64,000 bases of DNA from Deltaproteobacteria bacterium (lineage in GTDB: Bacteria; Desulfobacterota; GWC2-55-46). A model generated the notes under the pieces. The model saw nothing but the letters and a program-made list of their open reading frames with translations. It was not told the origin of the DNA and did not search any database. The translations under genes were made by a program, and so were the position numbers. The DNA is taken from the NCBI GenBank assembly GCA_015075075.1, contig JABTVA010000002.1, forward strand, positions 181,249-245,248. The letters are read 5' to 3'. Below, in pieces: positions 1-8,431 of this stretch; position 1 is the first letter of the stretch; every line of letters starts with the position of its first letter.

Positions 1-1
1 T

Positions 2-1135
2 ACCGCGCTCGCGGCGCTCATGACATGGAAATGCGCCCTAGTCGATATACCCTTTGGCGGCGCAAAGGGCGGGGTGGCCTGCGACCCGACGGGCTTAAGC
101 AAGCGCGAGCTCGAAAGGCTCACGAGGAGATACACCTATGAGATCAGCCTCCTCATCGGCCCGGAATCCGACATCCCCGCGCCGGACGTTTATACGGACG
201 AGCAGGTAATGGCCTGGATGATGGACACCTATTCCATGATAAAGGGGTACTCGGTCCCCGGAGTCGTGACAGGCAAACCGGTAAGCCTCGGCGGCTCGCT
301 CGGCAGGAGCAAGGCGACCTCCTCGGGGCTGGTTACGACGGTCCTCGAGGCCCTCAACCACCTGGGCATTGAGGCCGAGGGCCTGACCGCGACAGTGCTC
401 GGCTTCGGGAAGGTAGGCTTGAACGCGGCCGCCATACTCGAAGAGGCCGGCGCAAGGATAATCGGCGTGGCCGACTCAAAGGGCGCTGTCTACAACCCGC
501 AGGGGCTCGACGTGAAGGGGCTCGTCAGGCATAAACGCAACACCGACACCGTGCAGGGCTTCAAGGGTTCCGAGGACCTTACAATCGACGAGCTCATATC
601 TATAGAAACCGACCTCCTCGTACCAGCTGCGCTCGAAGGGCAGATTAACGCCTCGAACGCGCACCTCGTAAAGGCCAGGGTCCTCGCGGAGGGCGCGAAC
701 AGCCCCCTTACCGCAGAAGCGGACGAGATCCTTGGCTCAAAGGGCGTCTTCATCATCCCCGACATACTCGCGAACGCGGGCGGCGTGGTGGTCTCTTATT
801 TCGAATGGGTGCAGGGCCTTCAGAGGTTTTTCTGGAACGAAGCGGAAGTGGAGTCACGCCTTTCCGCGGTCATGAAGAAGGCGTTCCACGAGGTCCTTTC
901 CCTCTCAAGGGACAAGGGCCTTGACATGAGGACCGCCGCCATGGACCTGGGGGTCAAAAGCGTCTCAGACGCGGTCCGGATTAGGGGCTCTATCCCTGAC
1001 CGGCCCGGAGTCTTAAAAGAGCCTTTTTGGGCGGACCCGATGGGCGCGGCCCCTCTTTCCAGACTTAACTGCTTGATAAATTTTTGTTTTTTCTGCTACA
1101 TAAATTTCTTTTCACCTGCCCTTCAAAACCCTTGA
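2..1135 (+). CDS. Glu/Leu/Phe/Val dehydrogenase (glutamate dehydrogenase), 5' partial
   Basis: Oxidative deamination of glutamate to 2-oxoglutarate, or the reverse, with NAD(P). The frame is open from the left edge, so the N-terminus lies outside the window; the ATG at 20 is internal. The substrate-site signature PFGGAKGG is at the start of the visible part, and the Rossmann fold follows (GFGKVGLNAA, then GVADSKG). NAGGVVVSYFEW is typical of the family. Members of the family commonly stop soon after a motif like RLRGLYP. Here the frame reads RIRGSIP and runs on for about 45 unlike residues to 1135, while a shift of one base in the GGGG run at 984-987 gives RGLYP and a stop at 997-999. The tail after about 985 is therefore probably a frameshift artefact. 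Confidence in the family is high. Confidence 0.9.
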   Translation, partial: TALAALMTWKCALVDIPFGGAKGGVACDPTGLSKRELERLTRRYTYEISLLIGPESDIPAPDVYTDEQVMAWMMDTYSMIKGYSVPGVVTGKPVSLGGSLGRSKATSSGLVTTVLEALNHLGIEAEGLTATVLGFGKVGLNAAAILEEAGARIIGVADSKGAVYNPQGLDVKGLVRHKRNTDTVQGFKGSEDLTIDELISIETDLLVPAALEGQINASNAHLVKARVLAEGANSPLTAEADEILGSKGVFIIPDILANAGGVVVSYFEWVQGLQRFFWNEAEVESRLSAVMKKAFHEVLSLSRDKGLDMRTAAMDLGVKSVSDAVRIRGSIPDRPGVLKEPFWADPMGAAPLSRLNCLINFCFFCYINFFSPALQNP

Positions 1136-1183
1136 AATCACCCTTCCACTCTGATAAATTGGCTCCCTACAAAAAGGCCCCAG

Positions 1184-1214
1184 TTATCAACATCTGTGAA
1201 TAACCCTGTGAATA
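1184..1214. promoter_or_regulatory. DnaA-box cluster upstream of dnaA
   Basis: Three DnaA-box-like 9-mers lie within 31 bp: TTATCAACA at 1184-1192, the complement of TTATTCACA at 1195-1203, and a further TGTGAATA at 1207-1214. They sit about 75 bp before the likely dnaA start, where they could serve both autoregulation of dnaA and origin binding. Seen directly; the function is inferred from position and consensus (TTATNCACA). Confidence 0.7.
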
Positions 1215-1289
1215 TCTTCCGGCAGTGAGCAATCGTTCTGGCCCTCGTTTGCCCCTCTTTCCCCAGAGCTGCCGGAACCCGTGGTGCAA

Positions 1290-2620
1290 ATGGATTCGAA
1301 GCTATCTGGAAAAACTGCCTCAAATCGATTGAGACCCATGTAAGCCCGCAGCACATCGCCACGTGGTTCAGGCCCATAAGGGTGCTGGGCGGGAGCTCCT
1401 CCCACATAGAGCTCGAGGTGCCGAACCGTTTCTTCCTCGAGTGGATAAAGGAGCACTATCTCGTCCTCCTGGAGGACGTCCTGAGGAAGGTGTCGAAGAA
1501 GGGCCTTGAGCTTGCCTGGTCCGTAAGCGACGAGCCACAGGCCGTTGCCCCCAGGAAAAAGGAAAAGGAGAGCGGCAAGGCCCCCAGGCAGACGGGCTCG
1601 ACCCTTAACGGCAAGTACACATTCGATAACTTCGTCGTCGGAAAGGCCAACGAGTTCGCGCACGCCGCGTGCTCGGCCGCCGCCGGGAACCTGGGGAGCA
1701 AGTACAACCCGCTTTTCATCTACGGCTGCGTCGGCCTCGGAAAGACCCACCTCCTTCAGGCGATAGGCCACAAGGTCCTCTCCCTCAACCCCGGCGCAAA
1801 GGTCTGCTATTACACCTCCGAGCGCTTCGTAAACGACTTCATAAACTACGTAAGCCGCCAGAAGATGAGCGAGTTCAGGAGCAGGTTCAGGAACGTCGAC
1901 GTCCTCCTCATCGACGACATCCAGTTCTGGGCCGGCAAGGAAGGCACGCAGGAGGAGTTCTTCCATACCTTCAACACCCTTTACGAGAACCACAAGCAGA
2001 TAGTCGTGACAAGCGACAAGTTCCCCAAGGACCTGAACGGCCTCGAGGAACGGCTCCGGTCGCGTTTCGAATGGGGGCTTGTCGCGGACATACAGCCGCC
2101 GGATACCGAGACCAAGATCGCGATACTCAGGAAAAAGGCTAAGGCCGAGGGAGTCAAGCTGCCGGACGACGTCGCCGGGTGGCTCTCCGAGGTAAGCGGC
2201 TCCAACGTACGCGAGCTCGAGGGGTTCCTTAACAGGATAATCGCGGTATCGAGCCTTACGAACCGGGACATAGACCTCTTAATGGCCCGGGAGGCCCTCA
2301 AGAACCTCATAAAGGAAGCTGAGGAAAAGGTCTTCACCATAGACGAAATCCAGAAGGCCGTCGCTTCTTTTTATGATATAAAGCCGTCGGAGCTCAAGAG
2401 CAAGAGAAGGCACCAGAACATAGCCCTCCCGAGGCAGATAGCCATGTTCCTCTCAAGGGAGTACGGCGGGTTTTCTTACCCTGAAATAGGCTCGTCTTTC
2501 GGCGGCAAGGACCACTCGACGGCCATACACGCCTGCAAGAAGATCGAAAAGGCGATAAAGGAGAACGGCGAGGTAAAGCAGGCCGTTCGGTCTTTGAAGC
2601 AGAACCTCGGCATAAGATAG
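1290..2620 (+). CDS. dnaA: chromosomal replication initiator protein DnaA (frameshift near start)
   Basis: Initiates replication by binding DnaA boxes and melting oriC. Domain I is recognisable from about 1289 (AIWKNCLKSIE, then ATWFRPI). Domain III carries Walker A GLGKTHLL and Walker B LLIDDIQF. Domain IV ends with the DNA-binding signature GGKDHSTAIHACKKI. The reading frame is open back to 1229 but has no ATG; its first usual start is GTG at 1382, which would cut off domain I. The ATG at 1290 is out of frame by one base, and adding one base around 1298-1300 gives a normal N-terminus (MDSEAIWK). I therefore infer start 1290 with a 1-bp deletion. DnaA boxes lie upstream and an oriC-like spacer with dnaN downstream. 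Confidence 0.95.
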
Positions 2621-2911
2621 CGCGTTCAGGCCCTTGGGCATCGTCCCAACAGCTTTATAAACACCCCCGGGGTTTTTTGTTGGTATCCAAAAGCCGGGTG
2701 TTGGTAAGTGAGGGATCTCTGTTGATGGATTTGCGGGGGCGGCAGAAGGTTGGCGGCGGCGCCTCTTTTACGAACAGTTGAGCGCCGTAGATTCGCCTTT
2801 TCTTTCAGTGGCTTCGTCGCTTATCAACACATTAACAGGGCCTACTACTATCTACTACTCTCTAAGAGATTATAGAGAGATAGAATACAAATCCAAAAAC
2901 AGGAGAACAGG
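2621..2911. other. probable oriC unwinding region (dnaA-dnaN spacer)
   Basis: This 291-bp spacer has the layout described for Bacillus subtilis upstream of dnaN: a DnaA box (TTATCAACA, 2821-2829), a second weak box, a short GC cluster (GGGCC, about 2838-2842), then a run of DnaA-trio units (CTACTACTATCTACTACT, about 2842-2860) and an AT-rich stretch up to the dnaN ribosome site. Further box-like 9-mers on the minus strand are at about 2675, 2699 and 2720 (for example TGTTGATGG at 2720-2728), but these match poorly. A stem near 2665-2700 may end dnaA transcription. Motifs are seen directly; the origin role is inferred. Confidence 0.75.
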
Positions 2912-4015
2912 ATGAAGTTCACTATCGGTAAGCCAGACTACATAAAGGTGCTCCAGAGGATACAGGGCATCGTTGAGAAGAGGAACACCATGCCCATACT
3001 CGCGAACGTGCTCCTGGACGCCTCAAAGGGCAAGGTGACCATCATGGCTACCGACCTGGAGGTCTTCATAAGGGACTCGGCAGAGGCAGGGGTTTCCGAG
3101 GAAGGCTCCGTAACGGTGAACGCCCGGAAGGTCTTCGAGATAGTAAAGGAACTCCCCGGCGACCAGATAGACGTATCGACCGGCAAGGACGACAAGCTTA
3201 CACTCAAGGCCGGAAAGGCAAGGTTCAACATCATGGGGCTCCCGGCAAAGGAGTTCCCGTCGTTCCCTGACCCGGAAGAGGGGTCGCTGCAGGCGATAGA
3301 CGGCGAGACCATGAGGAACATGATAGACAAGACCTCGTTCGCGGTCTCGACCGACGAGACGAGGTACAACATAAACGGCTTCCTCCTTGAAAGGGAGGAC
3401 GGCAGGATAAAGATGGTCGCAACCGACGGGCACAGGCTCGCCCTTATCGTGAGCGAAGGCGACAATATAGCAAAAGGCCAGAAGGAAGGTGTTCTACTTC
3501 CGAGAAAAGGCGTAATGGAGATGAAGAAGGTCCTCGACGAGAAGGAAGGGGAGTTCTTCCTCGGCATAACACAGAAGAACGCGGTCATGAAGAGGGACAA
3601 TACCGTAATCACGGTACGCCTCCTTGAAGGCGAGTTCCCGGACTACAGGAGGGTCATCCCCAAGGACAATGACAAGGTGGTCAGCGCGAAAAGGGAAGAC
3701 CTCCTTTCGTCTCTTAAGAGGGTCTCAATACTCTCGACCGACAAGATAAAGGGGGTCAAGTTCAACTTCTCGAACTCGAAGCTCGTATTGTCGTCCTCAA
3801 GCCCTGAGCTGGGGGAAGCCACCGAAGAGGTCGACATAAACTATTCGGAAGGCGATATCGACATAGCCTTCAACGCACGCTATTTCATAGACGTGCTCGA
3901 GGCGCTCAAGGAAGAAGAGGTAAGGATTAACCTCAAGGACTCCCTTTCGCCGGGCATCATAAGGCCGGCCGGAGGAGAGGACTATACCTACATAATCATG
4001 CCCATGAGGCTTTGA
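2912..4015 (+). CDS. dnaN: DNA polymerase III subunit beta (sliding clamp)
   Basis: Ring-shaped processivity clamp that holds DNA polymerase III on DNA. The 367 residues match the usual length. Three clamp domains can be followed: N-terminal LQRIQGIVEKRNTMPIL, middle segment with TRYNINGFLLE and TDGHRLAL, and a C-terminal end YIIMPMRL that matches the family ending. Start ATG 2912 is preceded by AGGAGAACAGG, a good ribosome site. It follows dnaA across the oriC spacer and no frameshift is visible. Confidence 0.97.
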   Translation: MKFTIGKPDYIKVLQRIQGIVEKRNTMPILANVLLDASKGKVTIMATDLEVFIRDSAEAGVSEEGSVTVNARKVFEIVKELPGDQIDVSTGKDDKLTLKAGKARFNIMGLPAKEFPSFPDPEEGSLQAIDGETMRNMIDKTSFAVSTDETRYNINGFLLEREDGRIKMVATDGHRLALIVSEGDNIAKGQKEGVLLPRKGVMEMKKVLDEKEGEFFLGITQKNAVMKRDNTVITVRLLEGEFPDYRRVIPKDNDKVVSAKREDLLSSLKRVSILSTDKIKGVKFNFSNSKLVLSSSSPELGEATEEVDINYSEGDIDIAFNARYFIDVLEALKEEEVRINLKDSLSPGIIRPAGGEDYTYIIMPMRL

Positions 4016-4217
4016 TGCGCGCGGCCGCCGGCGAGCCCGTTTTTTTACCGGAACGGACAAGCGCTGACGGGCGGGTTTTACGGAGAGCCCCTTAGCCGAA
4101 ACCGCTTGACAATCAAGGACTCCCTGTGTCTAAATAGTGGTTTGACCAGGGCCCTGCCCCGCTATTTACAGCACACAGAAGGAACCAACAGGTTGCTGAA
4201 AAATTCAAAATAACATT
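4016..4217. other. dnaN-rpmH spacer, left part
   Basis: No gene is seen. A sequence like one end of repeat family A (AGGTTGCTGAAAAA, about 4191-4204) lies just before the intact copy at 4218, as if an older copy had been partly overwritten. TTGACA at about 4107 could be the -35 of an rpmH promoter, but no convincing -10 follows. Confidence 0.4.
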
Positions 4218-4341
4218 CAGGCTGCTCAAAAAGCTCAAGATGCAAGGAGTCGAAAAGTGAGGAATGAGGCGTACTTTTGTAGTACGCCGGAGTGTCCAGC
4301 TTTGAAGACGACACAGCAGATCGGGCTTTTTCAGCAGCCTG
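4218..4341. repeat. family A palindromic repeat, copy A1 (124 bp)
   Basis: Bounded by perfect 9-bp inverted ends, CAGGCTGCT (4218-4226) and AGCAGCCTG (4333-4341), continuing as imperfect arms (GCTCAAAAAGC against GGGCTTTTTCAGC), with a central TACGCC palindrome. Related copies are at 60392-60515 (opposite orientation), 63185-63304 and 13323-13475 (worn). It lies 22 bp before rpmH and has no coding capacity. It looks like a MITE or REP-type non-autonomous element. Confidence 0.85.
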
Positions 4342-4363
4342 CTAAAAGGAAAAGGGACACGCC

Positions 4364-4519
4364 ATGCCGAAGAGGACATTTCAGCCGAGCAAAAAAAGAA
4401 GACTCAGGACCCACGGGTTCCTTACGAGGATGGCCACAAAGGCCGGAAGGGCCGTAATAAAGAGGAGAAGGGCCAAGGGAAGGAAGCGCCTTTCAGTTAC
4501 CGTAAGCTCAAGTAAGTAA
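4364..4519 (+). CDS. rpmH: 50S ribosomal protein L34
   Basis: Small basic ribosomal protein of the large subunit. The 51-residue product starts MPKRTFQPS, contains [11 protein letters not shown], and ends with a long basic run ([13 protein letters not shown]), all characteristic of L34. It heads the conserved rpmH-rnpA-yidD-yidC block near the origin. The family A repeat ends 22 bp upstream, so the rpmH promoter must lie within or before that element. Confidence 0.97.
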   Translation: MPKRTFQPSKKRRLRTHGFLTRMATKAGRAVIKRRRAKGRKRLSVTVSSSK

Positions 4520-4685
4520 GCCCCCGGCCGTTTCCACCCCGGACCCCGGTTTGGGGTATCCGGAGAACCGGATACAAAGGAAATACGACCCCTGGTCGCT
4601 TGAAAAGCGGCAGGTGAAGGGCGCTCGTTCGTTCTTGGATGAAAGCCGTCGGCTTTCCGGCTGAATTAAAAAGGGAGCCGGGCGG

Positions 4686-5048
4686 ATGAAAGGAAAAGAA
4701 GGGTCTTCCTTTTCGAAGGAGGAGCGGCTTCTCCGGCCCGAAGACTTTACAAGGGTCCGGAAGAGCGGAAAAAGGCTCTCCACCAGGAGCTTTAACCTGT
4801 ATCTTCTCCAGAACGGGCTCGGCACGAGGAGGCTCGGGATAGCTGTGAGCGCCAAGACCGGAGGCGCTGTCAAAAGGAACAGGATAAAGAGGCTCCTCCG
4901 TGAGTTCTTCAGGCAGAACAAGGCCCTCTTTCCGGACTCGACCGACGTATTCATCTCGGTAAAGACCCTCGAGCACGCAGCCGGGCTCAAATGCGTGGAG
5001 GAGGAACTTAAAAAGGCGCTCGGCCCGCCGGGGCCGGCTTCCGGATAG
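4686..5048 (+). CDS. rnpA: ribonuclease P protein component
   Basis: Protein subunit of RNase P, which matures tRNA 5' ends together with its catalytic RNA. The 120 residues include the N-terminal RLLRPEDFTRV region and the RNR signature KRNRIKRLLREFFR at about residues 62-75. The start ATG 4686 lies after GGGAGCC. The 166-bp gap from rpmH shows no other gene. yidD follows after 2 bp, implying co-translation in an operon. Confidence 0.95.
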   Translation: MKGKEGSSFSKEERLLRPEDFTRVRKSGKRLSTRSFNLYLLQNGLGTRRLGIAVSAKTGGAVKRNRIKRLLREFFRQNKALFPDSTDVFISVKTLEHAAGLKCVEEELKKALGPPGPASG

Positions 5049-5050
5049 AA

Positions 5051-5305
5051 ATGCTCAAGCAAGCCCTCATATTACTTATTTCCCTTTACAAGACCCTTAT
5101 TTCTCCGGTCCTTCCGCCCTCCTGCAGGTTCTACCCGAGCTGCTCGGAATACGCCAGGGCCTCCATAGAAGCGCACGGCGCCCTCAAGGGGCTTTATCTC
5201 GGCACAAGAAGGCTTTTGAAGTGCCACCCTTATCACGAGGGCGGACACGACCCGGTGCTTCCCGCGAGGGAAAAACAACTGAACAGGACGCCACAGCATG
5301 GATAA
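5051..5305 (+). CDS. yidD: membrane protein insertion efficiency factor YidD
   Basis: Short membrane-associated protein that assists insertion of inner-membrane proteins. The 84-residue product has an amphipathic N-terminus and the family's cysteine-rich core: PPSCRFYPSCSEYA and later KCHPYHEGGHDPV. It begins 2 bp after rnpA and overlaps the start of yidC by 8 bp, the usual tight arrangement. Confidence 0.95.
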   Translation: MLKQALILLISLYKTLISPVLPPSCRFYPSCSEYARASIEAHGALKGLYLGTRRLLKCHPYHEGGHDPVLPAREKQLNRTPQHG

Positions 5306-6850
5306 GAAAGTCTGGATCGCCTTGATACTCTCGATGGCGGTGCTATTCCTCTACCCTTATTTCATACAGCAGTTCTACCCTGCCCAGGAAGCGCAAAAGA
5401 CAGCGGAAGAGGCTGCCCCCGCGGAGCGGCAGGCCCGGGATGCGGCCCCGGCCGTGCCCGCGCCCCCGCCCGTAAAAGAGGTGCGTACGACCGTCGAGAC
5501 CCCGCTCTTCAGCTCCGTACTTTCCAGCAACGGCGGCAGCGTAATTAGCTTTGAGCTCAAGAGATACAGCGAGGGGCTTGAGGACGAGCGCATAGTAAAC
5601 GCCTCGGAGAAGGTCGGAAAGAGGGAATCCTTCGCCACGCGCCTTGAGATAAACGGGACCGTAGAGAACATAAGCTTTTCGTCTTCGACAGAGTCGGTCA
5701 CCATAGATGAGTCCCAGGAGGCCGAGCTCGTCTATAAAGGGACCTCCTCCACGGGCCTTATCATCGATAAGAGGTATCTCTTCTCAGGCGACACTTACCT
5801 CATGGACACCGGGCTGAAGGTCACGAACCCTACGGGAAATACGATCTCCGTAAGGGCCGAGACGGTCCTTTTTGCCGACGTCTCCGGCACCGACGACACG
5901 GGCTACCACCAGGGGCCCGTAATAAAGACCGTGGACAAGCTCATAAGGCAGGACGAGGGCGACCCTGCCGCAGCCGGCACGGGGAGGCTTAAGTGGCTGG
6001 GCCTTGAGGACAAGTATTTCCTCTCGGCGCTCATACCCCAGGCCGAGAAGCAGGTCGCGTGGACCGCGGAAGCGCCGGCGCCCGGCCAGTCAAGGGCCGC
6101 TCTCCAGCTCCCCATGACGCTCGCCCCGGGCGAGACGGCCTCTTTCAGCTACGGCTCCTTCATAGGCCCAAAGGAGTACGACAGGCTCGTTAAGCAGGGC
6201 CTCGGCCTCGAGGAGTCGATAGAGTTCGGCTGGTTCGACTGGCTCGCCAAGCCCTCCCTGGTCATATTGAACTTCTTCAACAGGTTCCTCGGCACCATGG
6301 CTCGCGATAATAGTCCCCACGGTCATAATAAAGATACTCTTCTACCCGCTTACGAAAAGAGCCTCAACTCCATGCGCGAGATGCAGAAGATGCAGCCCCA
6401 GCTCGCGGCCCTTACGAAAAGCACAAGAATGACAAGGAGAAGATGAACAAGGAGCTCATGGAGCTCTATAAGCGGAACAAGATAACCCTCCCGGCGGCTG
6501 CCTGCCGATGATGCTTCAGATACCCGTGTTTATCGCGGCTCTACGAGGTGCTCTACGGGCGATAGAGCTCCGGCACGCGCCATTCTTTCTCTGGATACAG
6601 GACCTTCGGCCAAGGACCTTATTACATAACGCCCATACTCATGGGCGCGACCATGTTCTTGCAGCAGAAGATGACGCCCACGGCCATGGACCCGGCGCAG
6701 CAGAAGATAATGATGTTCCTGCCGCTCATATTCACGTTCATGTTCCTTACTTTCCCCTCGGGGCTCGTGCTCTACTGGCTCGTGAATAACGTCCTTACCA
6801 TAGGCCAGCAGTATTACATATACAAGACGCCGGTCAAGGCAAGGGCCTGA
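5298..6850 (+). CDS. yidC: membrane protein insertase YidC, several frameshifts
   Basis: Inserts and folds inner-membrane proteins. The N-terminal membrane anchor ([17 protein letters not shown]) and the large periplasmic domain are intact to about residue 330. Between about 6295 and 6640 the frame is broken repeatedly, but the expected conserved sequence can be read by switching frame: [14 protein letters not shown] near 6325-6370, MMLQIPVF near 6508, and [13 protein letters not shown] from 6641 through the last membrane helices to [10 protein letters not shown] and the stop at 6850. At least five small indels are needed. As YidC is essential, these are most likely sequence errors. A strong terminator follows. 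Confidence 0.9.
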
Positions 6851-6906
6851 AAATATAGCAGGGACAAAAGGATTCCGGGGAGGTCCGGACCAAAGCCGAA
6901 GAGAAA

Positions 6907-6937
6907 CCCCGGCCCCCAAGGGCCGGGGTTTTTTATT
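6907..6937 (+). terminator. Rho-independent terminator after yidC
   Basis: CCCCGGCCC and GGGCCGGGG form a 9-bp GC stem with a tiny loop, followed by six T. It separates the rpmH-yidC operon from mnmE. Confidence 0.85.
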
Positions 6938-6958
6938 AAGTGCGAATAATCGAAGGCC

Positions 6959-8338
6959 ATGAAAGAAGGAATAACCGACACCATAGCGGCCGTAGCGACC
7001 GCCCCGGGGCCGGGCGGCATAGGGGTCATAAGGATAAGCGGCCCGGACGCCCTCGCCGTTGGGCTTAAGCTATTCAAGCCCGGCATTGACGGCTTGAAAG
7101 AGAGATATTTTCATTTAGGCCGCATAACCTCGCCGGAGGGCGAGCTCCTGGACAGGGGCTTCCTGGTCTTTATGAAGGGGCCCGGTTCTTATACCGGCGA
7201 GGACGTGGTTGAACTCCACTGCCACGGCGGGCCGCTTCTTTTAAGGCAGGTCCTTTCAGCCGCGCTTTCAGCCGGCGCGCGGGCCGCGCTCCCCGGCGAG
7301 TTCACGAAGAGGGCCTTCCTCAACGGGAAGATGGACCTTGCCGAGGCCGAGGCTGTCTCGGACATGATAACGGCCGAGACGGGGCTATCGCTGGCGGCAG
7401 CGCGCGGCAGGCTTGAGGGCGGGCTTTCGCGAAAAGCGGCTGCCATAAAAGACCCCCTCGTCCGCCTCCTGGCAAGGCTCGAAGCCGAGCTCGATTTCCC
7501 CGGCGAGGAGGTCGACAGCCTGCCGGACGAGGCGATGAGCGCCTCGATTTCAGCCGCGATGGAATCAATTCTAATGATGCTCAAGACCTTCGACGAGGGT
7601 GCGGCGCTTCGCGAAGGCGTGAAGTCGATTATCCTCGGCAGGCCCAATGCGGGGAAATCGAGCCTGCTGAACGTGCTCCTTCAGGAGGAGCGGGCCATAG
7701 TGACGGAACTCCCCGGCACGACGAGGGACGTAATAGAGGCGGTCCTCGACATGAGAGGCATCCCCGTGAGGCTCATGGACACGGCCGGGCTCAGGGAGCC
7801 ATGCGACCGCGCTGAGGCGATCGGCATAAAGCTCGCGAGGGAGAAGACCGCGGAGGCGGGGCTCGTCATATATGTTGCCGACCTCTCCGGCGTTTTTGAT
7901 GAAGACCTCGCCGTGCTCGAAGGGCTCGCCGGGAAAAAGCTCGTTATCGCCGCGAACAAGAAAGACCTGCCGGGCGCAAGGACCGAAGAAGCGGAAAAGG
8001 CCTTTGCAGGAAGGCCGCTCGTCTTCATCTCCGCCCTCCAGGAGGAAGGGATCGAGGAGCTTAAGGACCTCGTTTACAGGGAGGTCGCCGGTCACCCGGC
8101 CGGCGCATACCCCGCAGCTCCGGGCGAGCTCATCGCCTCGGCCCGCCACAGGGACTGCCTTTCAGGCTCGCTGCGGGCGCTTGGCAGGGCCCTGGAGGCG
8201 GCCCGTTCCGGCCTTCCAAGGGAGTTTGTCGCGGCGGATATAAGGGAGGCCGTCGGTTCGCTCGGAGCGATAACAGGCGAGACCACGCCGGATGACGTGC
8301 TTGAGATCATCTTCAGCTCGTTCTGCATAGGAAAGTGA
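6959..8338 (+). CDS. mnmE: tRNA uridine-5-carboxymethylaminomethyl(34) synthesis GTPase MnmE
   Basis: GTPase that with MnmG modifies wobble uridine 34 of several tRNAs. The 459 residues show the N-terminal folate-binding TrmE domain (IAAVATAPGPGGIGVIRISG), a central helical region, and an inserted G domain with GRPNAGKSSLLN (G1), DTAGLRE (G3) and NKKD (G4). The C-terminus FCIGK carries the catalytic cysteine. The gene is intact. Its usual partner mnmG is about 20 kb away at 28728. Confidence 0.97.
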   Translation: MKEGITDTIAAVATAPGPGGIGVIRISGPDALAVGLKLFKPGIDGLKERYFHLGRITSPEGELLDRGFLVFMKGPGSYTGEDVVELHCHGGPLLLRQVLSAALSAGARAALPGEFTKRAFLNGKMDLAEAEAVSDMITAETGLSLAAARGRLEGGLSRKAAAIKDPLVRLLARLEAELDFPGEEVDSLPDEAMSASISAAMESILMMLKTFDEGAALREGVKSIILGRPNAGKSSLLNVLLQEERAIVTELPGTTRDVIEAVLDMRGIPVRLMDTAGLREPCDRAEAIGIKLAREKTAEAGLVIYVADLSGVFDEDLAVLEGLAGKKLVIAANKKDLPGARTEEAEKAFAGRPLVFISALQEEGIEELKDLVYREVAGHPAGAYPAAPGELIASARHRDCLSGSLRALGRALEAARSGLPREFVAADIREAVGSLGAITGETTPDDVLEIIFSSFCIGK

Positions 8339-8431
8339 ACATTCCAGTCGAAAAATATTAAAATAAATTTTTTGTTCGGGCCGCGTTAGCGTTCGAATGG
8401 CTGCAAAGATTGCCTTCAGCAGAAAAAACAT

